Assembly: GCA_025917655.1 (NCBI GenBank)
Contig: CP084620.1
Span: 930,001 to 994,000, forward strand
Length of the DNA: 64,000 bases
Reading direction: 5' to 3'
Source of the DNA: Chlorella sorokiniana
Taxonomy: Eukaryota > Chlorophyta > Trebouxiophyceae > Chlorellales > Chlorellaceae
Shown: piece after piece, positions 1 through 10,474 of the stretch
Position numbering within the stretch: the stretch's first letter is position 1
How the letters are laid out: every line of letters starts with the position of its first letter
The notes under the pieces: generated by a model
The model's database searches: none
Told to the model about the DNA's origin: nothing
Seen by the model: the letters and a program-made list of their open reading frames with translations, nothing else
Made by a program: the position numbers and the translations under genes

Positions 1-2969
1 CAACATGATGCTGTTCAATTCCGACGGCGTCATCCACAAGTACGCCAGCCCCGAGGACATCCTGCGCGACTTCTTCGACCTCCGCCTCGCCTTCTACACC
101 AAGCGCCGCTCCGCGCTGCTGCGGGTGGGCGCCGCCAGCAGGCCGACACCGCTGGGCTCCCCCTGCAGCCTGCTGGCCTGCACGGCCCTGTCTCTGCGCC
201 GTCGCACTGCATCGCGCCCACAAGCCTGGACTCACCGCCCGCATCTGTGCCTTGCCTGCCCTCTCCCCTCCCCGGCCCACCACCCCAGGCCGCAGAGGCC
301 GACCTGCTGCGCATCTCCAACAAGGTGCGCTTCATCCTGGCGGTCGTGGCGGGCCAGCTGAAGCTCAGCAACCGGCGCAAGGCGGAGGTGGAGGGGGAGC
401 TGGAGGATGAGGGCTACGACAGGCTGCCCTCCCTGAAGAAGGCGCAGGCGCAGGTTGGCGGCACGCTGGGGCCTGCAGCAGGACAACTGCATTGCACCTC
501 TTGCTTTTGAAAGTATGGAGGAGCAGCCAGTGCCCATCACTTGTGAGCCGGGAGCCTGACGGGCGCTTGCAACGCGTCCTGGCTGCTCGCAGGCTGCTGC
601 CGAGGAGGTTGAGGAGGGCGAGGGCGCCGCCGCCTCCTACGACTACCTGCTCTCCATGCCGCTGTCCAGCCTCACCCTGGAGAAGGTGCAGGCGCTGCAG
701 AGCGAGGCGGAGGAGTGGAAGGCGGCGGTGGAGCGGCTGCGGGGCACCACCGAAGGACATGTGGCGCGCCGACCTGGACGCCTTTGAGGGGGTGGGCGGC
801 GGCGGAAAGGAAACAGCAGGCCCCACCAGGGCCTGCGCTCGCTGGCTGGATTGCCTGGTGCAAAGTGCTGGGCTGGAGGGGTCATGCACTTGCTGGGGGC
901 TGCGGTGCAGCTTCAGAGCCAGGGTGTTCGTTCCAACCGCGCCCATCCAGCAAGACGAGAAGCGCCCATGTTGATTAACTGTGCCCACCCCGCCTGCTCT
1001 GCCCCCGCAGGCCTTGGACCAGTTTGAGGAGGCGGAGGCGCGGAAGGACTCCCAGCTGGAGCGGCAGCAGGCGCGGGCCAAGAAGGCACAGAATGCGGCG
1101 GCCAAGAAGGCGGCGGGCAAGGGCAAGGGCAAGCGCAACCAGTGGAGCGACGAGAGCGAGGAGGAGCTGTCGGACAGCGAGGGTGGGCTGGGGCTGGGGC
1201 AGCAGCGGCAGCTGCAGAGGAGCGAGAATCCATTTGCATGGGCATGTGGCTGGCAATGCTGCTGCGTGGTTGTTTCAACTGTGTTCCCTGTTGTTCCCTG
1301 CCGTTTGCCTGCCTGAAGACGAGGACGACCACTTTGATGCGTACCGGCAGCCCAAGAAGGCGGCGGCACCCCGCCAGCGCGCCCCTGCTGCGGCCCGTGC
1401 CGCCGCGCCGCCCCCTCTGGCACATCCAGCATGCAGGTCAGCCAGCAGACGGGGCCTGCAGCAGGTGGCAGCAAGAAGGCTGTCGCAGCGCGGAAACCTG
1501 CCGTGGCCAAGCCTGCAGCCAGGACCAAGGCGGCAGCAAGCCGGCCGGTGAGCGAGGACGAAGAGGAGGAGCGGCCAGCAGCAGCAAAGCCCAAGGCTGC
1601 AGCGCCGCCGCCACCGCCGGAGGAGGAGCTGAGCCTGATGGCACGCCTGGCAGGCCGCATGGGCAAGCTAGGCCTGAGCCCTGCCGGGCGGCTGCGGCAG
1701 CTGCTGCTGCTCCTGCCCCTTCGGGCAGCCGCGGCGCGGTGGCCGCGGGCGGGGGGCGCGCGACCGGGCCGGGCCGCTGCGGCGGCGGCGGCCAAGAAAA
1801 CCGCCAAGGTGGTGGTGGTGAGTGACGACAGCGATGAGAGCGAGGAGGAGTCCGAGGAAGAGGAGTCTGAGCTGGAGCTGAGCGACAGCGACGATGAGGT
1901 GGGTGTGTTGGGTGGGGGGCCGGAGAGGGTCGGGGTGCTGTGTGGGCGGGCCAGGACCCCCAGCCTGGAGGCCGCCTCGCCGTGCACCGGCAGCAGGGGT
2001 GAGCAGCCGCCTTTGCACGACCGCCTGCAGATCAGCAGCCCCGCGCCCAAGCCCGAGCCCAAGAAGCGCAGCAAGCCGGAGCCCAAGAAGAGCCTGGCCG
2101 CCAAGGTGCGGGGGTCGCAGCAAGCTGCCCGCGGCTTGTCGAACGCAGAATCCGCGGCTGGAGTCAGCACGTACAAGCTCCTTGCCCGTGTGCTCACGCC
2201 CTGCGCCCACCGACCCTCATGCCACAGGCCATGGCCAACAGCAAGGCGGTGGAAGCCAGCAGCTACGACTACGACCTGGCCGACGACGACGAGGCTGCCT
2301 CCCCAGCCCCAGCGCCCAAGGCCAAGGTGGGCGGGCGCAGGGCAGCCTGGCGGCAGGGCCATAGCGCAGGAGGACAGGCCTGCGTCAGCCCGCGTGAGGC
2401 GGTGTGTGCATGTGGCAGGCCGGCTGGCCGGCAGGGCCCACCACATCCCTGCCCGGAACCACCCCGCCTGCTGCGGTCAAGGAGGCATCGCCTGCACCGC
2501 TGCATAGCGGCGCCGCTGAGCCGCAACCCTCTGCCTGCAGGTCCAGCGCATGCGGCCCAGCCCATTCAACAAGAACTCGGGCAAGCCCAAAGGCGGCGGC
2601 GGCCGGCCGACCGCCCAGCAACCTGGGCAACAGGGCGCCGGCGCCCGCGGCGGGCGGCAAGGGCAAGAAGGCGGCGGTGGTGGAGGACTCGGAGGTGAGC
2701 ACAGGCCCTGCAGGCTGGCTGTGCACACCGGCCCCACCTGCATTGGCACACCAGGTGTTCCTCAGCTTCGCCCCCACCTGTCCGCCTGCCCCGCTCAGGA
2801 TGAGGAGGAGATTCAGGACATGAGCATCAGCCCGGCGCCGGCGCGCCAGGTGGCGCCACGGCGCGTGGGCGCTGCCAAGGCTGCCCCCAAGTACAAGGAG
2901 GACAGCGACAGCGAGGAGGCAGAGAGCGAGAGCGAGGACGAGGCGTCCGACTACGCGCCGTCTGACTGA
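1..2969 (+). CDS. TOP2: DNA topoisomerase II, C-terminal part (5' end outside window)
   Basis: Type II topoisomerase passes one DNA duplex through another in the nucleus. The window opens inside the coding sequence: the first exon reads NMMLFNSDGVIHKY then DILRDFFDLRLAFY, the conserved end of the breakage-rejoining core. Later exons give RISNKVRFILAVVAGQL (about 307-360), YDYLLSMPLSSLT (about 637-680) and DMWRADLDAFE (about 757-790), in the order known for eukaryotic TOP2. From about 1012 the protein becomes a charged tail alternating Lys/Ala-rich and Ser/Asp/Glu-rich blocks (e.g. DSDSEEAESESEDEASDYA), the usual divergent C-terminal regulatory domain, ending at TGA 2967-2969. At least eight introns are present. 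The frame breaks near 755 (TTE|KDMW), probably a consensus error. Identification is firm; exon borders in the tail are uncertain. Confidence 0.92.
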
Positions 2970-3410
2970 GCGCTGGCGGGCGCAGCGGTCATGTACCAGT
3001 CTCTGCACCGTCACTGTGGCGCTTGTTACAAGCTGCAATAGGCTTGTTTGCACCCCTGCGCCTTGATGGACCGTATGGAGGGAGAATCTCATACACTGTA
3101 AAATGAAGAGTGGCATTGCTGGGGGCGGGACAGCCGCTGCTCAGACAGTCGGGCGGCAGGCGGCATTCTGGCCCTGTTATAATTCAGAAAAAGCGACCCA
3201 GGCCTTTTTCACACCGTGCATCTCGTACAAGGCGCTAGTTCAGGCTCGCGCCTTAGCCTCCCACCGCGTTCAGAGCCAGCCAGCCGCTTTAAACTGGGTC
3301 GTCCTAGTGAGGTGAGGCGCCGTGCAAGGAGCTTCCGACGGTTGACTGGCGAACCAGCGAGGCGCCTGCCTGATGCCCAGCTGGCTGCCGCCCGCCGCAG
3401 ACGGCGGGCA
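2970..3410. other. Intergenic: TOP2 3' region and GST upstream region
   Basis: Between the TOP2 stop and the ATG at 3411. It should hold the TOP2 3' UTR and the promoter and 5' UTR of the next gene. An open frame continues upstream of 3411 to 3216, but it is Arg-rich and unlike any protein, so I treat it as untranslated. No RNA gene or repeat was seen. Confidence 0.5.
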
Positions 3411-4366
3411 ATGGCGGCGCAGGAGCTCCCCACCCTGTTCACCTTCCCGCTGAGCCACTACTGCGAGAAGGCTCGGTGGGCGCTGCAGCGCTATGGCATC
3501 GAGTTCAGGGAGCAGGGCTTTGCACCGGGCTTTCACCGCGGCACCCTCAAAGCCGAAGGCGGCAGGGGCAGCGTGCCGCTGCTGCGCCTGCCGGGCGGCG
3601 GCTGCGTGGACGAGAGCACGCCCATTCTGAAGTGGGTGGACGAGCAGGCGCGCGGTGCGGGCGGGCAGGCGCCGCCGCTTTTCCCAGCCGACGCCGCCGC
3701 CCGTGCCCAGGTGGAGCAGCTGGTTGCGGATTTCGACAAGACGCTTGGCGTAATGGTGCGCGTATGGGTCTACTCCCACCTGCTCTACACGCGCCCAATC
3801 GCCGACGCCTTTGTCGCGCCGCCGGTGCCCACGTGGCAGGCCACCTTCCTCCGCTGGGGAGGCATCCACCTGCTGCGGGCTGTCATCAGAACGGTGCGCC
3901 GCGGGCGTGGTGTGCAGCCGGGGGAGGCCTGCGATGGGCCAGGGATGAGCAAAGAGGTGGCCAGAGTGATGCGCCGCCAGGCCGCCTCACGCATGCCCTT
4001 CCAGCGGCCCTGTGGCGGGCTGGCACCCCACCCTCGCCGCAGGCCATGAAGACCACCCCGAGAACGGCGAGAAGGCCCTGGGAAAGATCCGGGCCACGTT
4101 TGACCGCGTGGCGGCGCTGCTCCAGGACGGCCGCCCCTTCCTGGCGGGCGCCCAGTTCACCGCCGCCGACCTCACCTTTGCCGCGCTGGCGGCGCCCGCT
4201 CTGGGGCAGCCCTACGGCTCGGCCCCGGGCCTGTCGGACGACAGCCCCCCGCCTACCGCAAGGTGGTCGAGGAGCTGCGGGCGCACCCGGCGGGCGGCAC
4301 GCCCTGCGCATGTGGCAGGAGCTGCGTGGGGAGGTGCTGCCCGCCGCGTGTAAGGGCCGCCTCTGA
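3411..4366 (+). CDS. Glutathione S-transferase-like protein
   Basis: Start at ATG 3411 gives MAAQELPTLFTFPLSHYCEK, a thioredoxin-fold GST N-terminal domain. The SHYCEKARWAL motif carries Ser/Cys at the catalytic position, followed by SVPLLRL and DESTPILKWVDEQ, the cis-Pro and glutathione gamma-Glu binding strand. The second domain includes VEQLVADFDKTLGVMVRVW and, after an intron (donor probably at 3910, acceptor at 4041-4042), GKIRATFDRVAALL and FLAGAQFTAADLTFAALAAP, the typical N-capping helix of GST domain 2. Near 4243-4250, in a C run, the frame slips, and it slips again near 4300. The last segment LRMWQELRGEVLPA is readable only in another frame, ending at TGA 4364-4366. I take these slips as sequence errors. 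The substrate is unknown. Confidence 0.8.
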
Positions 4367-4591
4367 GGCGGGAGCGGCGGCGCCGAGTTGCAGTTGCATC
4401 CCTTGTGCCCTAGTTGTTGACTTGCCTGGTTGACAGACCGAACCGGCAGCCTTTTGACATGAATTACTGGCCGCGTGGGCAAGGCAGGCAGGCTGGCAAT
4501 GTGCTCCCCGTCAGAAACAGTCGGTCAATTGAAATTAACACAGAAGGGCCAGCAACGACATCACAGGGTCAACGTGGCTGGCCAGGGGCCC

Positions 4592-6427
4592 CTAGCTGCT
4601 GCCCACCGGCTGCGTCGCTGCCGCGTCCGCCGCCGCTCCTTGGTCGCCGCCCGCCCGGATCACCTCTGGCCGGTCGTTGTTGTCTCCCTCAATGCCCCCG
4701 CGACACACGACGCCGCCCAGCGCCAGCCCTAGCACCAGCTGCACCACCCCCGCCGCTCGGATGACGGGCGGCAGCGAGGCGCGCGCCGCCAGCCAGCCGC
4801 CGTTGAGCAGGAAGGCGGCGACGAGGCCCCACAGCAGGGCCTTGCCGGAGCCGCTGCACTGCTGCAGCCCCACCTGGTCCATGCCTGGAGGGAGGGAGGA
4901 GCGGGGGCAGCAGGGAGGGGTGAGTGAGCGCAATGGCGGCATGGACAGCGGGCCCCAGGCACGACAGGACGCCGAAAAGAGGCGGCAGCTTGGCGCGTGA
5001 TGGCCCTCATGCCGCAGCCACCTGCATCCCAACCGCCACCCACCCTCTTTGTCCGACTGGCCGCCGCGCGTGAACACAAAGAGGCTGCCCCTGCTGCCCT
5101 TGCCCAGCCGCACGCGCTCGTCCACATACGTCGTCTTCAGCACCACGCTGCTGGGGGCCCGATCCTGCAGGCAGGTGCAGCAGAGTTAAGCGCAGGCCGT
5201 TGGCAGCCAGCCTGCCTTGCCAAGTGCCCAGAGAACCCGCCCAACCACGCCGCACATTGACTTCCATCCAAAACCCCATGCCCAGCGCCGCCGGGCCCCC
5301 TCGCCTTGCCTGACGTGGATGCCGGCGGGCAGCGACAGCACCGGTGGGTCGAAGAACACCTTGACCGTGTCGCGCCGGTCCTCGCCGCCCTGCTCCTCCG
5401 GGATGCCCACAAAGGTGCCGCGCAGCCCAACAGACCCGGGCAGGAAGCCCAGCAGGCGGAAGGCCACCTGCGGGCAGCGGGGAGGGGCGGCGCGTTGGCA
5501 CGCCGGGGCCACGGCCATGCTCGGCCAAGGGTGGCCAAGGGGGCGGGCGAGAGGCTGGCACAGGGGTGTGCTGCCCTGCTGCCCTTTTCCCGGCATCACG
5601 GCCAAGCAGCTGATGCCGTCCCCGCGAACAGCCCGCTCCCACGCCACCTTGTTCGTCACGATGTTGGGCTGCAGCACCGACTGGCCCAGGAAGGTTGTTC
5701 GGAAGAGCAGCTTGCCGAGGGTGCCGCGGAAGCGACCCCACGGGCTGCCCGTACTGCTTGGGGCCCGCCGATACGTAAGCCACGTTGTAGTTGCCAAAGA
5801 CGAGCGGGTCGTCGGGGGCCGCTGCTCCTGCAAACAGGAGGGAGAGGGAGTGAGGGGGCGAACGGTTGGAGCCAGGCTGCAGCCGGCAGCTGGCAGCCAG
5901 CAGGCAGGCAGCAACCGCAGGAGCCTGGCGTGGCAGGGCCTCCCGGTCACGGCGCACCCGTGCCTCCCCAATGTCGTCCAGCTGCCGCAGGAAGCCGTCA
6001 ACCGCGCTGCGCATGGCGGGGTCCAAGCTGTCGCCGCTGTCTGCGCCAGGGCAACAGGGGTGCTGGGCGTAGCGTAGGGCGCCTAGTAGCGACATGGCAG
6101 GTCACACAACAATGCGGGGGCGCCACCCCTTTCGAAGCGTCAATCGTTGAGACAGCGAGGTGAACCTTCCGCACCTGTGCCTTCAATCATGGTCAGGACC
6201 CTATCCACCAGCTCTGACATCGGCTGCGGGCTGTCCACCTGCACCGGCGCCGCCGGGTCGGCAGTGTGCGGGCGCAGAGAGAGCCGCTGCGCAGAGCGGG
6301 ATGCCATCTTGCGCCTGTGCCCAAGTGGCGCGTTGATGGGGCATGTGGAGAGCCTGCCGGCCCGCACGGGCGCCGCAGCTTGCGCCGTGGGCTGCAGACA
6401 GACTGGGAGCGCCGCCATTGACGCCAT
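4592..6427 (-). CDS. Plastid fibrillin (PAP) with C-terminal membrane segments
   Basis: Fibrillins are plastid lipid-associated proteins of plastoglobules and thylakoids. Exon 1 starts at ATG 6427 (MASMAALPVCLQPTAQAAAP), a Ser/Ala/Arg-rich leader that looks like a chloroplast transit peptide, then SELVDRVLTMIEGT. The donor follows 6175 and exon 2 starts at 6040 (DSGDSLDPAMRSAVDGFL). The fibrillin core follows: DPLVFGNYNVAYVS, LGKLLFRTTFLGQSVL, FRLLGFLPGSVGLRG, VFFDPPVLSL and YVDERVRLGKGSRGSLFVF. This order and the last motif most resemble the plant PAP8 type, from memory. After the core an extra exon adds GMDQVGLQQCSGSGKALLWG and two hydrophobic stretches (LLWGLVAAFLLNGGWLA; VVQLVLGLALGGVV) before TAG 4592-4594. 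A frame slip lies at 5735-5739, in a C run. Confidence 0.82.
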
Positions 6428-6717
6428 TTATTGCGACTTGGTCGCAGAACGCGGTGGTTTGGCAATGAAGGGAACAGTACCAGATGATTGCATGCCGCCA
6501 CTCGTGCGCAGCAGGGACAGCGCAGAACTGGGCCCCCATCTGGCTTTCACAGTTGCTGGGCCGCTGCACAACATCCACTGCGTGTTCCTGAACTAGTTCG
6601 CGAGTACTTGTCGTAGGGAAGCCCAGTACGTGAAGAGAAGCGGGAGGGCATTCCTGCAGGCAGCCTAGTGGCCAAAAGTCTCCCTGTCTTCCCTGCTGCC
6701 CAAGCAAGGCCGGCGCC
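6428..6717. promoter_or_regulatory. Shared upstream region of two divergent genes
   Basis: About 290 bases between the fibrillin start codon (6427, minus) and the RING-like gene start (6718, plus). It must hold both promoters if the chosen starts are right. No TATA box, repeat or RNA gene was recognised. Confidence 0.4.
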
Positions 6718-7358
6718 ATGTGCAAGTTCTGCGCAGCCAATGAAGGTACGTGGAGACTTTAAACGCCTGGTACACAGCAATAGCTGGAGCTGCAGGGCGG
6801 CCTTGCACTCGCGCCAGCCCGGAGCGGCGGCACTGCCAGCTACATGCCCGGCCCGCCTTTCACTTTGCCTCGTGCACGCGCTCCCTTACAGACAAGGACA
6901 TGTGGAAGGCCTGCGAGTGCCCGCCCAGCCACCGCGCCTGCCTGGAGAAGGACATCGTGCGCCGCTTCAGCCAGGCCGACGCCGGCTTCAAGCTGTGCTA
7001 CACCTGCCGCAAGCCCTTCCAGTGTGGGTGCACGAGGCGGCAGGCTGCCCCGCCACGCCGCTACTTCCCCACCCGAAACCGCCCGCAGCCCTGCACACAC
7101 GCCGTCGGCGGTGGTGCCTGCTCAAGCCTGCCCTGCTGCTGCGCCTGTGCAGTCGACAACGCCGCCAGCGCCTGGCTGCGGGGCCTGCTGGTGGGCGAGC
7201 AGGCGGTGGAGGAGGCCAAGGCGAGGCGGGACGCCGCGCTGGACAAGGTGGAGTGGCAGGACATCCTGCTGGGCGTCTTCGCCTTCCTGGCCCTCCCCGC
7301 CGTTGGCTTCACCGCCTTCTGGGTGGGCCGCTGGTCTTCGTCCTGCCCCTCGGCGTGA
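6718..7358 (+). CDS. Small RING-CH-like, membrane-anchored zinc-finger protein
   Basis: Three exons: 6718-6745, about 6891-7023 and 7153-7358, about 120 residues. The start MCKFCAANE is joined to DKDMWKACECPPSHRAC and then FKLCYTCRKPFQ. The Cys/His order is C-x2-C, C-x-C, H-x2-C, C-x2-C, that of the RING-CH (MARCH-type) E3 ligase finger. The gap between C-x-C and His is only three residues, whereas the family normally has about seven. The last exon has a charged helix (EQAVEEAKARRDAALDKVEW) then one hydrophobic span (DILLGVFAFLALPAVGFTAF), so the protein is probably tail-anchored. It could be a membrane ubiquitin ligase, but the shortened spacing makes a divergent zinc-binding protein equally possible. 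It converges with the HemK gene, 86 bases away. Confidence 0.7.
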
Positions 7359-7443
7359 GCTCAGCGGCGGCGCTGCCGACACCTGGCAGGGGGAGCCCAC
7401 GCTGGCGGCGCAGATTCAAACAGCTCATGTACAGCACCACAAG

Positions 7444-9657
7444 CTATGCCGGGATGGTATGCACGTGCGCTAATGTTTTACTACCAGTGTAACCAAGCAA
7501 GAGACGTCCACCGCTACGCAGCATCTGATGAGGAGGCAGGGCTGGGCGGCGCGCGCGCGTGGCCGTCACAAAGCGGTCCACGCCCCGCAGGTCCTTCCGC
7601 ACCCGCACATCCCTGAACGCCGCCGCCCTCGCCGCCGCCCACACCGCCGCCGCTGCTGAGGGGCCCGCCGCCGCCGCCCACGCGCACCAGCCCAGCGGCG
7701 GCGTCTGCCAGCGCGCTGCACCGCATGTGGGCCAGCAGGTCGGCGATGTAGTGCGCCTGCTCGCCTCCCGCAGTCTCCAGGGCCAGGAAGCCGCCGGGTT
7801 GCAGGCGGCGCGCAGCCCCCGTGCAGATGGGCAGCAGGCAGTCGATGCCCAGGCCCTCGCCGCCGTGCAGCGCCAGGCGGGGCTCGTGCCTGGGGGCAGC
7901 AAGGGGAGAGGGCAGGCGGCGCCAGGCACGTGTGTGCAGTTTGGCGGAAGCAAGCTGGCAGCTGGCAACCAGTTCTGGCACGCCAGCTGTGCCTCAGGAC
8001 CCACCAGAGCTGCTATTTGCCCCCTCTTCACCCCACCACAACCACCACCACCACCACTTGCCTGCCCACCTCCGCCTGCAGGCCCGGCATCTCAGTGGAG
8101 GGGATGTAGGGCGGGTTGCTCACCACGCCCGCCAGCTGCGGCGCCCCCGCCTCATCCAGCGCCTCGTACCAGCTGCCCCGCAGCGCCGCCACCCTGCCGC
8201 CCACGCCCAGCCGTGCGGCGTTGAAGGCGGCGTAGGCGAGGGCACCGGGTGCAGATCGACGGCGTACACCTGCAGCCGTGGGGGTGCAACAGAATGAGCC
8301 GGCAGGTGCAACCCGAGCGAGCCGGCAGGTGCAACCCAGCGAGCCGGCAGGTGCAACCCAAGCGAGCCGACAGGTGCAACAAAGGCGAGAGCAATGTGCA
8401 GCGTGAGCAAGGCTCCTGAGCAAGGCAAGCAGCAAAGAGGTTCCCGGGAAGCGAGCAGAGCGGCAGCCAGGGCACAGCGCATCGCACCTGGCACGCCTGC
8501 GGCAGCGCCCGCGCCACCCCCACCGCCAGCGCCCCGCTGCCCGTGCCCAGGTCTGCCCAGGCCCCAGCTGCGAGCTCGGGGCGGCCGCCACCGCTTCTTG
8601 CACAAAATCAATCACCAGCTCGGTTTCGGGCGAGGGATGAGCACGCCCGGGCCCACTGGCAGCGGGATCGGGGCGAGCAGGGGTTGGGAGAGGACGGGAC
8701 ACCTGGGAGGGCGGGCAGGCATGCCGGCGAGACGGCAGCAGGTGCCTCTCGTGCCTCACCAGACAGCACCACGTCGCGCCAGAAGCAGGTAGCGGTGAGG
8801 TACTGCAGCGGGACGCGCTGCTCCAGCCGCTGCTCCCAGATAGCCTCTGCTCTTAGCGGGGGCAGCCGCGGCTCACACACTTCTCCGCGCTCGAACAGGG
8901 TGCGCAGGCATGCGTGAAATGAGATGAGCAAACCCAAGCGCCATGCACGGCAGCCAGCCAGCCGCCTGACCAACAAAGGCTCTGCATGTTTCGCGATGAG
9001 GGGCAGGCGCCCTGCCTGTGGGCCCAGCCCTCCACACCCACCCAGGCCGTCAAGCGGCTCCCGCAGCTGCACCAGGTACTGGCAGGCGGCCTCCAGCAGC
9101 TCCGCCCGCTGCCGCAGGTCCCGCTCCAGCTGCCGCCAGCTGATGGGGCGCCAGTCCTGGCCTGGGCGGGCCCACGCCGCCAGGCTGTCGTCCAACAGCC
9201 AGCCCAGCTCGGTTTCAAGGTCCTCGGCCGAGGGGCCCTCATCCAGCCGCGCCCAGCTGTCCCCCACCCCAGCGATGCGCCGCTCCGCCACCTCACGCCA
9301 GGCCAGAAGGTCGGACAGGGGCACGGCGTGCCGCGCCTCGCGCTCGCACAGCGGCAGCTGCGGCTGGGCCTCCAGCGGGGGCTGCGCGGGAGCGCCCTCA
9401 CCTCCTGCGCGGCGCATGCCGTCAGCCGGGCCCCGCGCGCTGCTCCTGCTGGGTGCTGTGCGGCATAAAATGGCACTGTGCCCGCCTTGCCCTGGCACCC
9501 ACGCCACTGCATGATGCGCTGGCAGATCTGCAACAGCGCGATGACGAGCAACAGGCTGGGACCTGGCTTGAACGGTGAGCCAACGGCGGCAGCCGAGCAG
9601 CCGTGGCGGGGAGCAAGCTGCAAGGGCCCCCTGCTGCCAGGTCATAGATTCCGCCAT
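7444..9657 (-). CDS. HemK/PrmC-type release-factor glutamine N5-methyltransferase
   Basis: PrmC enzymes methylate the GGQ glutamine of class I release factors. This copy matches the plant organellar type, so plastid or mitochondrion is the likely site. The N-terminal part holds LSDLLAWREVAERR, SWARLDEGPSAEDLETELGW and later RLEQRVPLQYLTATCFWRDV. The next exon carries SPETELVIDFVQEAV, and the SAM-binding motif DLGTGSGALAVGVARALPQA is readable near 8490-8560. NPPYIPSTEMPGLQAEV (about 8070-8130) is the catalytic NPPY loop. The end reads FLALETAGGEQAHYIADLL and KDLRGVDRFVTATRA, stopping at TAG 7444-7446. The frame must shift near 8577 and again between about 7620 and 7740 to keep the conserved blocks together. 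The start at 9657 is a choice; an open frame from 9739 (MQRAVAIARALQALQQARGW) could be an upstream exon. Confidence 0.88.
8296..8386. repeat. Four-copy 22-23 bp minisatellite in a HemK intron
   Basis: Four head-to-tail units start at 8296, 8319, 8341 and 8364, each beginning gagccggcaggtgcaaccc with small differences (the last unit has gagccgacaggtgcaac). A partial ggtgcaac precedes them. They lie between the exon with the SAM-binding motif and the NPPY exon, so they are probably intronic. Confidence 0.85.
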
Positions 9658-9739
9658 ATAGTTCTCTTACCTCTGGCGACCAGCCTCGGGCTTGCTGCAA
9701 TGCCTGCAGCGCGCGAGCAATCGCTACTGCGCGCTGCAT

Positions 9740-10474
9740 CGGGCCTACTCAACTAGTAACTGCAGCAATGATATGTCATGCGTTATACAAACACGAGATG
9801 CGTCTTTACATGGGACATAAGCTCCCAGGGGGCCTGCCACCTCGACGACGGGACTGGACGGCGATCCATTTGGATTGCGTGCATCATTAGCAAGCCTCTG
9901 AGATGCCAAATCAGGATCAACTCGTAGCAATCTTCTCACTAGCACATGTTGAGTCCAAAAGCCGCGCTGAAAGGAGGAGTGCGCTCACGCTCATATGGGT
10001 ACCTGCTACCGCTGTGTACGGTTTGGCAAGTGAATTTGCAGGTGCGAACTCCTGTCAAGCTTCAAATGTTTTATATGTATCAACTCACTGCCAGAAAGGG
10101 CTGCACACCGGTGGGTTGCAGAGACGAGCATGAGCTGCTGACTGGGAGAGGAGCTGCCGCTGCCGCTGCCGCCCGCCCCTTTCCAACACCGCCCGCCCGG
10201 TGCGGCAAGTAGAATGCATGCATCTATATCGCACACAGGATATATAACAAAACATAGCTTGAACAGCTGACCGCTTTGCTGCTGAGAGTGCCGCACTGCT
10301 TGCATCCACATCTGTTGAGCTCCGGGTCGGCAACATATTCGCTTTTTGGGCTAGAGTATCACGGCACGGTACGGTGCTGCGAATTCAGGCAACGGCAGCC
10401 AAGTGGGCAAGGATGGCAACGACAGTGGCGGCTGAGGAGGCAGGCAGCAACAAGTGAGCTTGTGGGGCTGACCA
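9740..10474. other. Divergent intergenic region, HemK / TRM1
   Basis: About 735 bases, more A/T-rich than its neighbours (for example a tatatg run near 10070 and gatatataac near 10240). It should contain the promoters of both flanking genes. No RNA gene, repeat or convincing coding exon was found, though a short upstream TRM1 exon cannot be excluded. Confidence 0.5.

Noticed and set aside
365-2446. 693-residue open frame on the minus strand opposite TOP2
   Set aside because: It is the GC-rich shadow of the TOP2 tail; it is runs of Ser, Leu and Ala from the opposite of acidic repeats, with no domain. The plus strand carries conserved TOP2 blocks.
8281-8400. CRISPR-like array
   Set aside because: Units are head-to-tail with no spacers, in a eukaryotic intron; it is a minisatellite.
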